Assembly (NCBI RefSeq): GCF_003020115.1
Contig: NZ_PYFX01000024.1
Location: 1-64,000 of the forward strand
Length of the DNA: 64,000 bases
Origin: Bradyrhizobium sp. MOS002
Lineage (GTDB): Bacteria; Pseudomonadota; Alphaproteobacteria; Rhizobiales; Xanthobacteraceae
Reading direction: 5' to 3'
Positions 26,191-33,497 of the stretch are shown in pieces; within the stretch, counting starts at the first letter, position 1; every line of letters begins with the position of its first letter. The position numbers were made by a program, and so were the translations under genes. The notes beneath the pieces are model-generated. The model did not search any database, had not been told where the DNA came from, and saw nothing but the letters and a program-made list of their open reading frames with translations.

Positions 26191-26766
26191 TCATCTGCGT
26201 TGCCCTGCACGCTGTGTCCCCGTTTCCGTCGCAAAGCCATAGATCAGTGCCAACCGGTCCAGGCATTCACGAAAACGTCGGGAAAAGTAGTCGTTCCAGC
26301 GCTGGGTACGGACGGCGCGACGCTGGCCGATCTCGTCCATGGTCAGACCCAGCACCAACACATCGTGCACCAGCGCGGCACCGTCGGTGCCGAGTTCGCG
26401 CTCGACCCGGTTCAGCCGCAGCACCGCCTGGCGCTGGCTCTCGGTAACAGGCTCGCGGGCGCGCGCGCCATCGACATATTCGCGGGTCGGATCCATCGCC
26501 TGAGGGCCTCGTTCGGCCCTTTCCCAATCGTTCTGGAAGGCGCGTCCGCCGCGATACTGCGCCTCGTCGATCTGATGGTGCGCGTGCAGCCGGCCGAGCG
26601 GATCGCTGCGGATCGACCGCACGGCCATGATCTTCTCGCCGGGGTCGAGCGCCAGCGGATTGTCCACCTCGACTTCTGCCACCTCCGCATTGAACGGTAT
26701 CTCGCGTGAGCGTCGGTCGTAGACATTCGCCAATTTATAGGACCTGTTGCGTCGGACACGTGCCAC
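26191..26766 (-). CDS. Hypothetical protein, DUF6456-like
   Basis: GTG at 26766, with AAGGAG eight bases upstream, gives 191 residues; a longer start at 26808 lacks this. The carboxyl half contains GPQAMDPTREYVDGARAREP, LNRVERELG, and YFSRRFRECLDRLALIYGF, a pattern I associate with the DUF6456 domain of alphaproteobacterial and phage proteins that often carry a helix-turn-helix. The middle VLVLGLTMDEIGQRRAVRTQ looks like a helix-turn-helix. It follows the GcrA-like gene on the same strand, 46 bases away, and is probably a DNA-binding protein of mobile-element origin. Confidence 0.65.
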   Translation of the reverse strand: MARVRRNRSYKLANVYDRRSREIPFNAEVAEVEVDNPLALDPGEKIMAVRSIRSDPLGRLHAHHQIDEAQYRGGRAFQNDWERAERGPQAMDPTREYVDGARAREPVTESQRQAVLRLNRVERELGTDGAALVHDVLVLGLTMDEIGQRRAVRTQRWNDYFSRRFRECLDRLALIYGFATETGTQRAGQRR

Positions 26767-26812
26767 TCGGATACTCCTTGCGAAATTTACGATTGAACGG
26801 GCGGTCATCAGG

Positions 26813-27340
26813 TCAGGCGGCAGAGACCAGCCTCAGCACGACGGGGCCGGCGACGCGGGCGGAGCCAGCTCCGGCGCGGCGCGTCAGGCGCGCATGCGGC
26901 GTGCAATAGCTCGAGCCCGGCTCACGCGGATGGCCGCAGAAGGTGATTTCCTCCCCGTCCTTGTCGCCGCCATAGGGATAGCGACAGTCCTCGCCGGCGA
27001 GTTCGACCAACGGGACCAGGCGCGGCCGGACGCCGACGCAGCGCAATTTGACCTGCGCTGCAGGCTTCATCGCAGATTTCGGCGGCAGGTTCAGTAACGC
27101 GGGACGGTGCGGGAGGAAAAGACAGGCTCCAGACGGCAGCAGCGGCACGATCGACGGGCTCGCCGTCCGCACCGGCACGATCAGCCCGAGCCGCTTGGCG
27201 CGGCCGACCACCGCGTTGCGCGTGTAAGCCGTTCCAAACCTTGCGTTAATCTGTCTTCCGATCTCCGCATAAGACATTCCCCTGCGAAAATAGTCGCGAA
27301 GTGCGTCGGAGTGCTCCGACGGCCAATGGCCCGGTTCCAT
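26813..27340 (-). CDS. GcrA-like cell-cycle regulator family protein
   Basis: The 175-residue protein starts MEPGHWPSEHSDALRDYF and continues with YAEIGRQINARFGTAYTRNA and VVGRAKRLGL, the GcrA DNA-binding domain. The carboxyl end has CRYPYGGDKDGEEITFCGH and CTPHAR, the typical GcrA Cys/His cluster. In Caulobacter, GcrA binds methylated DNA and sigma-70 to control S-phase genes. This copy lies beside a phage-type repressor and may be an accessory paralogue rather than the core regulator. AGGACAGC precedes the ATG at 27340. Confidence 0.88.
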   Translation of the reverse strand: MEPGHWPSEHSDALRDYFRRGMSYAEIGRQINARFGTAYTRNAVVGRAKRLGLIVPVRTASPSIVPLLPSGACLFLPHRPALLNLPPKSAMKPAAQVKLRCVGVRPRLVPLVELAGEDCRYPYGGDKDGEEITFCGHPREPGSSYCTPHARLTRRAGAGSARVAGPVVLRLVSAA

Positions 27341-27444
27341 GCTGCTGTCCTGTGATGCGCCTCCTCCGATCGCACGATCGCGAGGCGAGGTGCACATTCC
27401 GGTATTCCGAAGTCAGAGTCAAGCGATAATTCTGATATTCATAA

Positions 27445-27473
27445 TTGCATCAATTCCGAATTTCGGATTACAA
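27445..27473 (+). promoter_or_regulatory. Promoter of the S24 repressor with palindromic operator in the spacer
   Basis: A -35-like TTGCAT (27445-27450) and a -10-like TTACAA (27468-27473) are 17 bases apart. The spacer contains the palindrome TCCGAATTTCGGA (27455-27467) centred 16 bases after the first base of the -35. The same ATTCCGnnTTTCGGA core, at the same offset, lies in the promoter at 28146. The repressor encoded at 27507 is the likely ligand, so this would be autoregulation. Confidence 0.7.
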
Positions 27474-27506
27474 GAGGCGGAACGATGGACAATCGAGGGA
27501 ATCACG

Positions 27507-28115
27507 ATGTTGGACGCTGCAATGATCGAACGGGGCCTGGAAAAGACAGGCAAGAGCAAGGGCGGCCTGGCGGCTGCCATGGGCGTACGCCCCGGCGCGG
27601 TCTCGGAGATCCTCGGCGGCGAACGCCTGGTGAAGGCTTCGGAAATTATCCCGATCATGGAATATCTCGAGCTCAATCTCGCGCCGATCATGGGCCGCGT
27701 CGGCGCCGGTGCCGTGATCGAGCCGGATTATGAGCAGGTTCCCCCGGAAGGCCTTGGCGACATCGCGCTGCCCTTTCCGATCATGGAGGAGACCATCGCA
27801 TTCGAGATCGTGGGCGATTCGATGCTGCCCAAATACGAGAGCGGCGACGTCATCGTGGTCTACAAGGACCAGCGCCATCCCCTGTCGAGCTTCTACGGCG
27901 AGGAGGCCGTTGTCCGGCTCAAGACCGGCGAGCGCTATCTGAAGACCATCGAGCGGGGCAAATCCCCCTCCGTCGTCAATCTCAGCAGCTTCAATGCCAA
28001 GCAGATCGTCGGGGTGAAACTGGAGTGGGTCGGCGAGATCTGCCTGTCCATGCCCAAGGGCCAGCTGGAGCGGCTGCGCGCCAAATCGGCGCGCCCTCGC
28101 AAGAGGAGCAAATAG
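27507..28115 (+). CDS. LexA/CI-type transcriptional repressor with S24 peptidase domain
   Basis: The 202-residue protein has a helix-turn-helix at about residues 1-60 and an S24 domain behind it. The autoproteolysis parts are present: GDSMLPK with Ser105, the likely catalytic Lys146 (ERYLKTI), and a candidate scissile Ala67-Gly68 in GRVGAG, the same arrangement as LexA. It should dimerise, bind a palindrome and be cleaved after DNA damage via RecA. ATG at 27507 follows GAGGGA. It is divergent from the GcrA-like gene, as in phage immunity regions. Confidence 0.88.
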   Translation: MLDAAMIERGLEKTGKSKGGLAAAMGVRPGAVSEILGGERLVKASEIIPIMEYLELNLAPIMGRVGAGAVIEPDYEQVPPEGLGDIALPFPIMEETIAFEIVGDSMLPKYESGDVIVVYKDQRHPLSSFYGEEAVVRLKTGERYLKTIERGKSPSVVNLSSFNAKQIVGVKLEWVGEICLSMPKGQLERLRAKSARPRKRSK

Positions 28116-28145
28116 GCAGAAGTTTCTGTTTTTTCGAAATCAGCC

Positions 28146-28174
28146 TTGACTTGATTCCGTTTTTCGGAAATACT
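28146..28174 (+). promoter_or_regulatory. Promoter with palindromic operator in the spacer, upstream of the 28213 gene
   Basis: TTGACT (28146-28151) and AATACT (28169-28174) are a good -35/-10 pair with a 17-base spacer. The inverted repeat TTCCG-TTTTT-CGGAA (28155-28169) fills the spacer, centred 16 bases after the first -35 base, exactly as in the promoter at 27445. Binding of the neighbouring repressor here would block RNA polymerase. Confidence 0.75.
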
Positions 28175-28212
28175 CTGCCGTGCCCGACCATGGGGCACGG
28201 CAGGATCGTTTC

Positions 28213-28488
28213 ATGCAGTATTTCGTCGTGATGATCGACTATGGGCGCCGCGGCCGCGAGGCGGTCGTCGACCCTGAAATCACCAGGCGCGAGGTCATTT
28301 CCCGCGTCGCCTCAGGTGAATATCGGAACATCTCGTTCATCCAGGAAATCGTGGAGAATTCGGTCGAAGACGTGACCGAGGCGATCCTTGCTGAGGCTGC
28401 CCTGCCCCGGATCCCGCCGGAAGAAGTCGACCTCCAGGCTCTCCGCCTCGATCACGCCCGCGATCTGCGCAAGCACGAGCGGACGTGA
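28213..28488 (+). CDS. Small protein under control of the S24 repressor, hypothetical
   Basis: The 91-residue acidic protein opens MQYFVVMIDYGRRG and contains EITRREVISRVASGEY, then an FIQEIVENSVEDVTEAI helix. No signal or membrane segment is seen. Its promoter carries the same operator as the repressor's own, so it is probably induced when the repressor is inactivated, for instance by DNA damage. I do not recognise the family. A terminator follows at 28496. Confidence 0.75.
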   Translation: MQYFVVMIDYGRRGREAVVDPEITRREVISRVASGEYRNISFIQEIVENSVEDVTEAILAEAALPRIPPEEVDLQALRLDHARDLRKHERT

Positions 28489-28495
28489 CGCAAGG

Positions 28496-28555
28496 CCAGG
28501 GCCGACCTTTTCCGGTCCGATCGAAGCGGAACGGGCCCTGGATTCTTATTTTGAC
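28496..28555 (+). terminator. Terminator between the small SOS-like gene and the oxidoreductase gene
   Basis: CCAGGGCC (28496-28503) pairs with GGCCCTGG (28534-28541), with a nested TTCCG/CGGAA stem inside the loop. ATTCTTATTTT follows as a U-run. It lies between the convergent stops at 28488 and 28631. Confidence 0.75.
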
Positions 28556-28630
28556 GCGTTTTCTTTAGCGAACCGGAATCCGCTTCGCTCGAAAACGCTC
28601 TGCCGGCTTGCGCCACGGCCCGGCCGGAGA

Positions 28631-29605
28631 TCACACCGTGAGGACGGTCGATCCCGTGGTCTTGCGCGCGGCGAGATCGGCATGCGCCTTGGCGGCGTCC
28701 TTCAGTGGATAGGTCTGATGCACCTCGATCTTGACCGCGCCGGACTTGACGACGTCGAACAACTCGCCTGCCATCGCGACCAGGCTCTCACGCTTGGCGG
28801 CGTAGGTGAACAGCGTCGGCCGGGTGACGTAGAGCGAGCCCTTCTGCGCCAGCAATCCGAGATTGAGCGGCTCGACAGCGCCGGAGGACGCACCGAACAG
28901 CGCGGCGACGCCGAGCGGCGCGAGGCAGTCGAGCGACTTCAGGAACGTATCCTTGCCGACGGAGTCGTAGACCACCGGCACCTTCTTCCCGCCAGTGATC
29001 TCGTCCACGCGCTTCACGAAATCCTCGCGGCTGTAGATGATGACATGATCGCAGCCATGCGCCTTGGCGAGCTTGGCCTTCTCGTCGCTGCTGACGGTGC
29101 CGATCACGGTCGCGCCGAGATGCTTGGCCCACTGGCTCAGGATCAGGCCGACGCCACCGGCGGCCGCATGCAGCAGGATGGTGTCGCCGGCCTTCACGCG
29201 ATAGGTCTGCCGGATCAGATATTGCGTGGTGAGCCCCTTCAGCATCATCGCCGCCGCGGTCTTGTCGTCGACACCGTCCGGCAGCTTCAGCAGTCGGTCG
29301 GCCGGGATCAGCCGCGCCTCGGAATAGGCCCCGAGCGGCGAGGCGCCATAGGCGACGCGATCGCCCGGCTTCAGATCGGTGACACCGGGCCCGACCTCCT
29401 CGACGACGCCGGCAGCCTCGCTACCAATCCCGCTCGGCAGTTGCGCCGGGTAAAGGCCCGAACGGTTGTAGATGTCGACGAAGTTGAGACCGACAGCGGT
29501 ATGGCGGATTCGTGCCTCGCCCGGTCCGGGCTTGCCGACACTGACCTCCTCCCAGACCAGCACTTCCGGACCACCAGTCTTGTGAAAGCGAATGGCATGC
29601 GTCAT
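28631..29605 (-). CDS. qor: NADPH:quinone oxidoreductase (zeta-crystallin type)
   Basis: The 324-residue medium-chain dehydrogenase/reductase has GLNFVDIYNRSGLYP, GSEAAGVVEEVGPGV and the dinucleotide-binding HAAAGGVGLILSQWAKHLG. It lacks zinc ligands, as expected for quinone reductases, which reduce quinones one electron at a time using NADPH. GGGAG lies eight bases before the ATG at 29605. An in-frame start at 29725 would add unrelated sequence. Monocistronic. Confidence 0.93.
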   Translation of the reverse strand: MTHAIRFHKTGGPEVLVWEEVSVGKPGPGEARIRHTAVGLNFVDIYNRSGLYPAQLPSGIGSEAAGVVEEVGPGVTDLKPGDRVAYGASPLGAYSEARLIPADRLLKLPDGVDDKTAAAMMLKGLTTQYLIRQTYRVKAGDTILLHAAAGGVGLILSQWAKHLGATVIGTVSSDEKAKLAKAHGCDHVIIYSREDFVKRVDEITGGKKVPVVYDSVGKDTFLKSLDCLAPLGVAALFGASSGAVEPLNLGLLAQKGSLYVTRPTLFTYAAKRESLVAMAGELFDVVKSGAVKIEVHQTYPLKDAAKAHADLAARKTTGSTVLTV

Positions 29606-29829
29606 GGGCGTTGCTCCCTTATCGTTGAGGTAAAAGTCCGAAACCCGGATCGGGCTTTTGAAATAGGTATTTGGTCCGCCCGTCACAGTACAGAGACGTA
29701 ACAAGAATGTCACAGAGAACGACAAACCTCCGCCGTTCCGCCTCTGTTCGAAAGAGTTGATGTCGGCCTTGCGCCGACCGGCAGTAGCCTTTGCGCGGGT
29801 TTGGAGGTCGTCTGCGAAGGAGAGCCGAG

Positions 29830-30030
29830 ATGCCAGCTTATGTACAGCATCATCAGGATATCGAGATCGCGCCTGTGATTTGCCCCGCTTGCATGGGGTT
29901 CCTTCCGATGTATGTGCGCGAGGTCGAACCGCATTGGAGTCTTGCCAAGATCGACTTCGTCTATGAATGCGCCGATTGCGGCGCCGAGGTCAGACAGACG
30001 ATCCGCAAGCCGGAGCTGCTGCGGCACTGA
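29830..30030 (+). CDS. Zinc-ribbon miniprotein
   Basis: ATG at 29830 follows AAGGAG and gives 66 residues with CPAC near residue 18 and CADC near residue 48. The size and layout match the proteins at 6462 and 8752, so the window encodes at least three such small zinc ribbons. Function unknown. Confidence 0.8.
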   Translation: MPAYVQHHQDIEIAPVICPACMGFLPMYVREVEPHWSLAKIDFVYECADCGAEVRQTIRKPELLRH

Positions 30031-30109
30031 TCGCGCGGCCGCTGTCCGCTTGACTATTTGCGTTGAGCGGAAAAAACGCTCCTTCGCGCGGGTCTGGCCT
30101 CTCCCAAAC

Positions 30110-30150
30110 GAGGCTTGTTCTTTGCCGTGAACGCAGGCAGAACAAGCCTC
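30110..30150. repeat. 12-bp perfect inverted repeat ahead of the MoxR gene
   Basis: GAGGCTTGTTCT (30110-30121) and AGAACAAGCCTC (30139-30150) are perfect complements around a 17-base loop. It ends 27 bases before the likely start of the MoxR gene and has no following U-run, so it may be an operator or an mRNA leader structure rather than a terminator. Confidence 0.6.
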
Positions 30151-30177
30151 AATCAAGACCTTTGGGAGCGCCTTTTC

Positions 30178-31125
30178 GTGGCTGAACAGAAGCCCTCGAC
30201 AGCGATCGAGGCAGTGGAGAGCGGCCTCGCCGCGCAAGGCTACATCGCGAGCCGGCAGATCGCGACCGCCGTCTATTTGTCGCAACAGATCGAGAAGCCG
30301 ATCCTGGTCGAAGGCCCCGCGGGCGTCGGCAAGACCGAGCTTGCCAAGGCGATCGCGGCTTGGCGCGGTCTGAAGATGATCCGCCTGCAATGCTATGAAG
30401 GCCTCGACGAGGCCAAGGCGCTCTACGAGTGGAAGTACGCCAAGCAGCTTCTCTACACGCAGATCCTCAAGGACAAGCTCGGCGAAGTCCTCGGCGGCGC
30501 GCAGACTCTGAACGCTGCACTTGACCAGCTCCACGATTTCGGTGACGTCTTCTTCTCCAAGGAGTTCGTCGAGCCGCGGCCGCTGCTACAAGCGCTGGAG
30601 CAGCCGGGCGGCTGCGTGCTCCTGATCGACGAGATCGACAAGTCGGATGCTGAATTCGAATCGCTGCTGCTGGAAATTCTTTCCGACTTCCAGGTCACGA
30701 TCCCCGAGCTCGGCACCGTCTCCGCGATCACGCCGCCAACGGTGATCCTCACCTCGAACAGCGAGCGCGATCTCGGCGACGCCCTGAAGCGGCGCTGCCT
30801 GCATCTGCACATCGGCTTCCCCGAGCAGCGGCTCGAGGAGCGCATCGTCGAGAGCCGCGTCCCCAACATCTCGCAGACGCTGCGGCGGCAGATGGTCGGC
30901 TTCATCCACGAAATCCGCTCGCTCGACCTGAAGAAGCTGCCTTCGGTCAGCGAGACCATCGACTGGGCGCGCGTGCTGGTGCTCTTGCAGGCCTCAGAAC
31001 TCGACACCGAAATCGTCAAGGACACGCTCAACGTGCTCCTGAAATACGAGGCCGACATCGAGGCGGCTCAGCCTCAGATTACGACCTTCATCGCCAAGGC
31101 AGCACGATCCAACGTCTTCGGTTGA
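30178..31125 (+). CDS. MoxR-family AAA+ ATPase
   Basis: The 315-residue protein has Walker A GPAGVGKTEL (about residues 46-54), Walker B VLLIDEIDK (about 147-155), and a sensor-1 TSNSERDLG segment. MoxR ATPases work with VWA-domain proteins to assemble or activate metalloenzymes; CoxD, needed for CO dehydrogenase cofactor maturation, is the closest type. GTG at 30178 is preferred because the family starts near this point; GGGAG lies about 12 bases upstream. An ATG-like upstream start at 30115 overlaps the inverted repeat. It is coupled to the VWA gene. Confidence 0.9.
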   Translation: MAEQKPSTAIEAVESGLAAQGYIASRQIATAVYLSQQIEKPILVEGPAGVGKTELAKAIAAWRGLKMIRLQCYEGLDEAKALYEWKYAKQLLYTQILKDKLGEVLGGAQTLNAALDQLHDFGDVFFSKEFVEPRPLLQALEQPGGCVLLIDEIDKSDAEFESLLLEILSDFQVTIPELGTVSAITPPTVILTSNSERDLGDALKRRCLHLHIGFPEQRLEERIVESRVPNISQTLRRQMVGFIHEIRSLDLKKLPSVSETIDWARVLVLLQASELDTEIVKDTLNVLLKYEADIEAAQPQITTFIAKAARSNVFG

Positions 31126-31130
31126 CGCCG

Positions 31131-32507
31131 ATGCGCGAGAATATTCATCGTTTCTTCCGTGCGGCACGGGGCGCCGGCGTCCATGTCTCGCCTGCCGAAA
31201 GCATCGATGCGATGCGCGCGGTTGCGCAGGTCGGCATTTCCGACCGGACCATCCTGCGCGATGCGCTCCTTCTGACGCTCGCCAAGTCGCAGGACGAAAA
31301 GCTCGCGCTTGGTGACTGCTTCGATCTGTTCTTCAGCCAGCCGGAGCCGCGGCAGGATCAGCCTGAAGCCAACAGCAACGATGCTTCAGACGACGCGGAT
31401 CAATCTCCGTCGTCCGGCGCGGCCAGCGATTCGAGCGGCGGTTCGCCTCCCGCAGAATTGGGCCCCCTCGCACAGATGCTGCTGTCGCAGGATCGCAACG
31501 CGGTCGCCGCCGCGATCGCCAGCGCTTCCGGTGCGGCGTCCCTGTCCGACATCCGCTACTCCACCCAGCGCGGCATCTTCTCCAGCCGCATCCTCGACGC
31601 CATGGGGCTCCAACGCCTACGCGACGATCTCGACGAGTTGACCGCGACCAATCCGGCACTGGCCGAGCGGCTTCGCGCCGCCTTGGATGCGTTGCGCGAA
31701 GCCGTGCGTGACACCGTCGCGCAGGGGCTTGCGCTCTATGCCCGCGAGGAGGCTGAAAACCTCCGCAACGAGATTCTGCGCAACGCGCCGCTTGCCCGCA
31801 TCGAGCGGCGCCATGTCGCCGAGATGCGCGCGCTCATCCGCCAGATCGCGCGGCGCCTGCGCGAGCGCTATTCGAAACCACGCAAGCGCCAACGGCGCGG
31901 GCATCTCGACGTCCGCCGCACGCTGCGCCGCAACGCCGCCTGGGGCGGCATCCCCTTTCTCACGGCCTGGAAGCGCAAGCGTCGCGACCGGCCGAAGATC
32001 GTGGCGCTCTGCGACGTCTCCGGCTCGGTCGCGCAGGTCTCGGATTTCTTCCTGCTCCTGATCCACTCGCTGCACGAAGTGGTCGACGACGTCCATTCCT
32101 TCGCCTTCTCCTCGCAACTGATCGAAGTCAGCGACATCCTCGAAAAGAAATCGCCGGAAGAGGCGATGGCCGAGATCATGTCCAAGGTCGGCTTCGGCTC
32201 CTCCGACTACGGCTCGTCGCTGGTCGATTTCGAGAAGGAGTTTATGAGCACGCTGACGCCGCAGACCACGGTGATCGTGCTGGGTGATGCCCGCAGCAAC
32301 AATCTCGATCCGCGCGCCGACATCCTGCGCCGCATCTCCGAGCGCTCGAAGCGGCTGGTGTGGCTCAATCCCGAAGGACGTCTCGCCTGGGGCTTTGGCG
32401 ATTCCGAGATGCCGCGCTATGCGACCTTCTGCAGCGTGGTGCGCCAGTGCGCCACCGCGCAGCAGCTCGAGCGCGCGGTGTCCGATATCGTGGCGACTTA
32501 TCAGTAG
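31131..32507 (+). CDS. VWA-domain protein, CoxE-like
   Basis: The 458-residue protein has an amino-terminal helical domain, a Ser/Asp-rich linker (about residues 75-115), a basic region (KPRKRQRRGHLDVRRTLRRN) and a carboxyl-terminal von Willebrand A domain with MIDAS motif DVSGS near 295. This is the CoxE/DUF58-like partner of MoxR ATPases. TTG at 31122 overlapping the MoxR stop is an alternative start that would couple translation. A xanthine-dehydrogenase-type Mo enzyme is encoded 20 kb away and could be a client, but that is speculative. Confidence 0.9.
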   Translation: MRENIHRFFRAARGAGVHVSPAESIDAMRAVAQVGISDRTILRDALLLTLAKSQDEKLALGDCFDLFFSQPEPRQDQPEANSNDASDDADQSPSSGAASDSSGGSPPAELGPLAQMLLSQDRNAVAAAIASASGAASLSDIRYSTQRGIFSSRILDAMGLQRLRDDLDELTATNPALAERLRAALDALREAVRDTVAQGLALYAREEAENLRNEILRNAPLARIERRHVAEMRALIRQIARRLRERYSKPRKRQRRGHLDVRRTLRRNAAWGGIPFLTAWKRKRRDRPKIVALCDVSGSVAQVSDFFLLLIHSLHEVVDDVHSFAFSSQLIEVSDILEKKSPEEAMAEIMSKVGFGSSDYGSSLVDFEKEFMSTLTPQTTVIVLGDARSNNLDPRADILRRISERSKRLVWLNPEGRLAWGFGDSEMPRYATFCSVVRQCATAQQLERAVSDIVATYQ

Positions 32508-32526
32508 GTCTTACCCACAGCCGACG

Positions 32527-32709
32527 TCAGTTTCGCGCCAGCTCCGCCTGAACCACATTGCACTCCCGGAAATGATAGGCGATTTCGTCGAGCGCGCGCT
32601 GCTTCCATTCCTGGGCTTGCGCAAGCCAGAAAACCCGGCGCTCGAAATCAAGCGCGGCGCGCTCCCGGCACAGGGATTCCTGACTGCGAATTTCGACCAG
32701 CCTGTTCAT
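32527..32709 (-). CDS. Small hypothetical protein
   Basis: ATG at 32709 follows GGAGTGC and gives a 60-residue, highly charged, helical protein (MNRLVEIRSQESLCRERAAL, then WLAQAQEWKQRALDEIAYHF). It is convergent with the VWA gene. Family unknown. Confidence 0.65.
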   Translation of the reverse strand: MNRLVEIRSQESLCRERAALDFERRVFWLAQAQEWKQRALDEIAYHFRECNVVQAELARN

Positions 32710-33061
32710 GCACTCCACTCCTGCCGTGTGGAAGCCATTCCCCGCCAATCAGCGTAACAGAATCCCGAACCCTTCGTCTCATGATTTCTATGCATATTGC
32801 GACGCAGAATGGGACAGCAGCGCTGCCCGTGCAGCGCGGTAGTTCGCGGAGCAACATCAAGCCCACATCATCAATACGTGATCGAGGCCCGGGACGATAT
32901 TCGCCGTCCGCCGATCTTAACTCTTGTGGCGCAACGACGTGCAGCAATTTGTGAAGAGATGTTCTAAACACCTCACCGGATTCCCGACTCATTGTCGTCG
33001 CACGGTCTTCATGCAGCGCCGCTAACAGAGGCGCACCAACGGCACCACGGCTTGAGGCAAC
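32710..33061. other. Intergenic region, nothing recognised
   Basis: No supported gene, repeat or strong hairpin was seen. It separates two divergently transcribed small genes and presumably holds their promoters. Confidence 0.4.
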
Positions 33062-33283
33062 ATGAGCAACGACATCGATTTCGATCTTTCGCCGGACCAA
33101 TGGGAGGTTCTGAAAGCGCTCCGCAATCCGGTGTCGAACGTTCGCCTTTCGAAGGCCTATCTCATCGAAAGCCTCGTCAAGCTTGGCCTTGTCGTCGTCG
33201 GCGACGGCGTCCCGGTCATGACGCCGAATGGACGCAAGGTGCTGGTACGCGGATCGTGTCGGCTGCTGGATCTCGCGGCGTGA
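33062..33283 (+). CDS. Small winged-helix-like protein, hypothetical
   Basis: The 73-residue product reads FDLSPDQWEVLKALRNP, KAYLIESLVKLGLVVVGDG and PVMTPNGRKVLVRGS, the order helix, helix-wing and strand typical of a small winged-helix domain. GAGGCAAC precedes the ATG. It may bind DNA. Targets unknown. Confidence 0.65.
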   Translation: MSNDIDFDLSPDQWEVLKALRNPVSNVRLSKAYLIESLVKLGLVVVGDGVPVMTPNGRKVLVRGSCRLLDLAA

Positions 33284-33440
33284 CGCGGTCACCCGCGCGC
33301 GGAACGTGACAGACGACGCCAAATCGCGCGTCAACGTGACCGGCGGCACCTCGAACGGTCTCCCGGTGCCGATGCGGGTGTCAGGTCGCACTGGGAAAGC
33401 AGCGGAATAAATCACCTCCTCAGCGAAAACCGCGACAATC

Positions 33441-33455
33441 TGGCACGCTAGTTGC
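33441..33455 (+). promoter_or_regulatory. Sigma-54 promoter of dctA
   Basis: TGGCAC-GCTAG-TTGC is an exact match to the -24/-12 consensus, and the next base is T as preferred. It lies 42 bases upstream of the dctA start codon, so the start site of transcription would be about 30 bases before the ATG. In rhizobia dctA is known to be driven by sigma-54 with DctB/DctD; no dctBD genes are in the window. Confidence 0.9.
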
Positions 33456-33497
33456 TCCTTTCGACGATCGAGACGTCGTCAAAACGGGGGAGTCACC

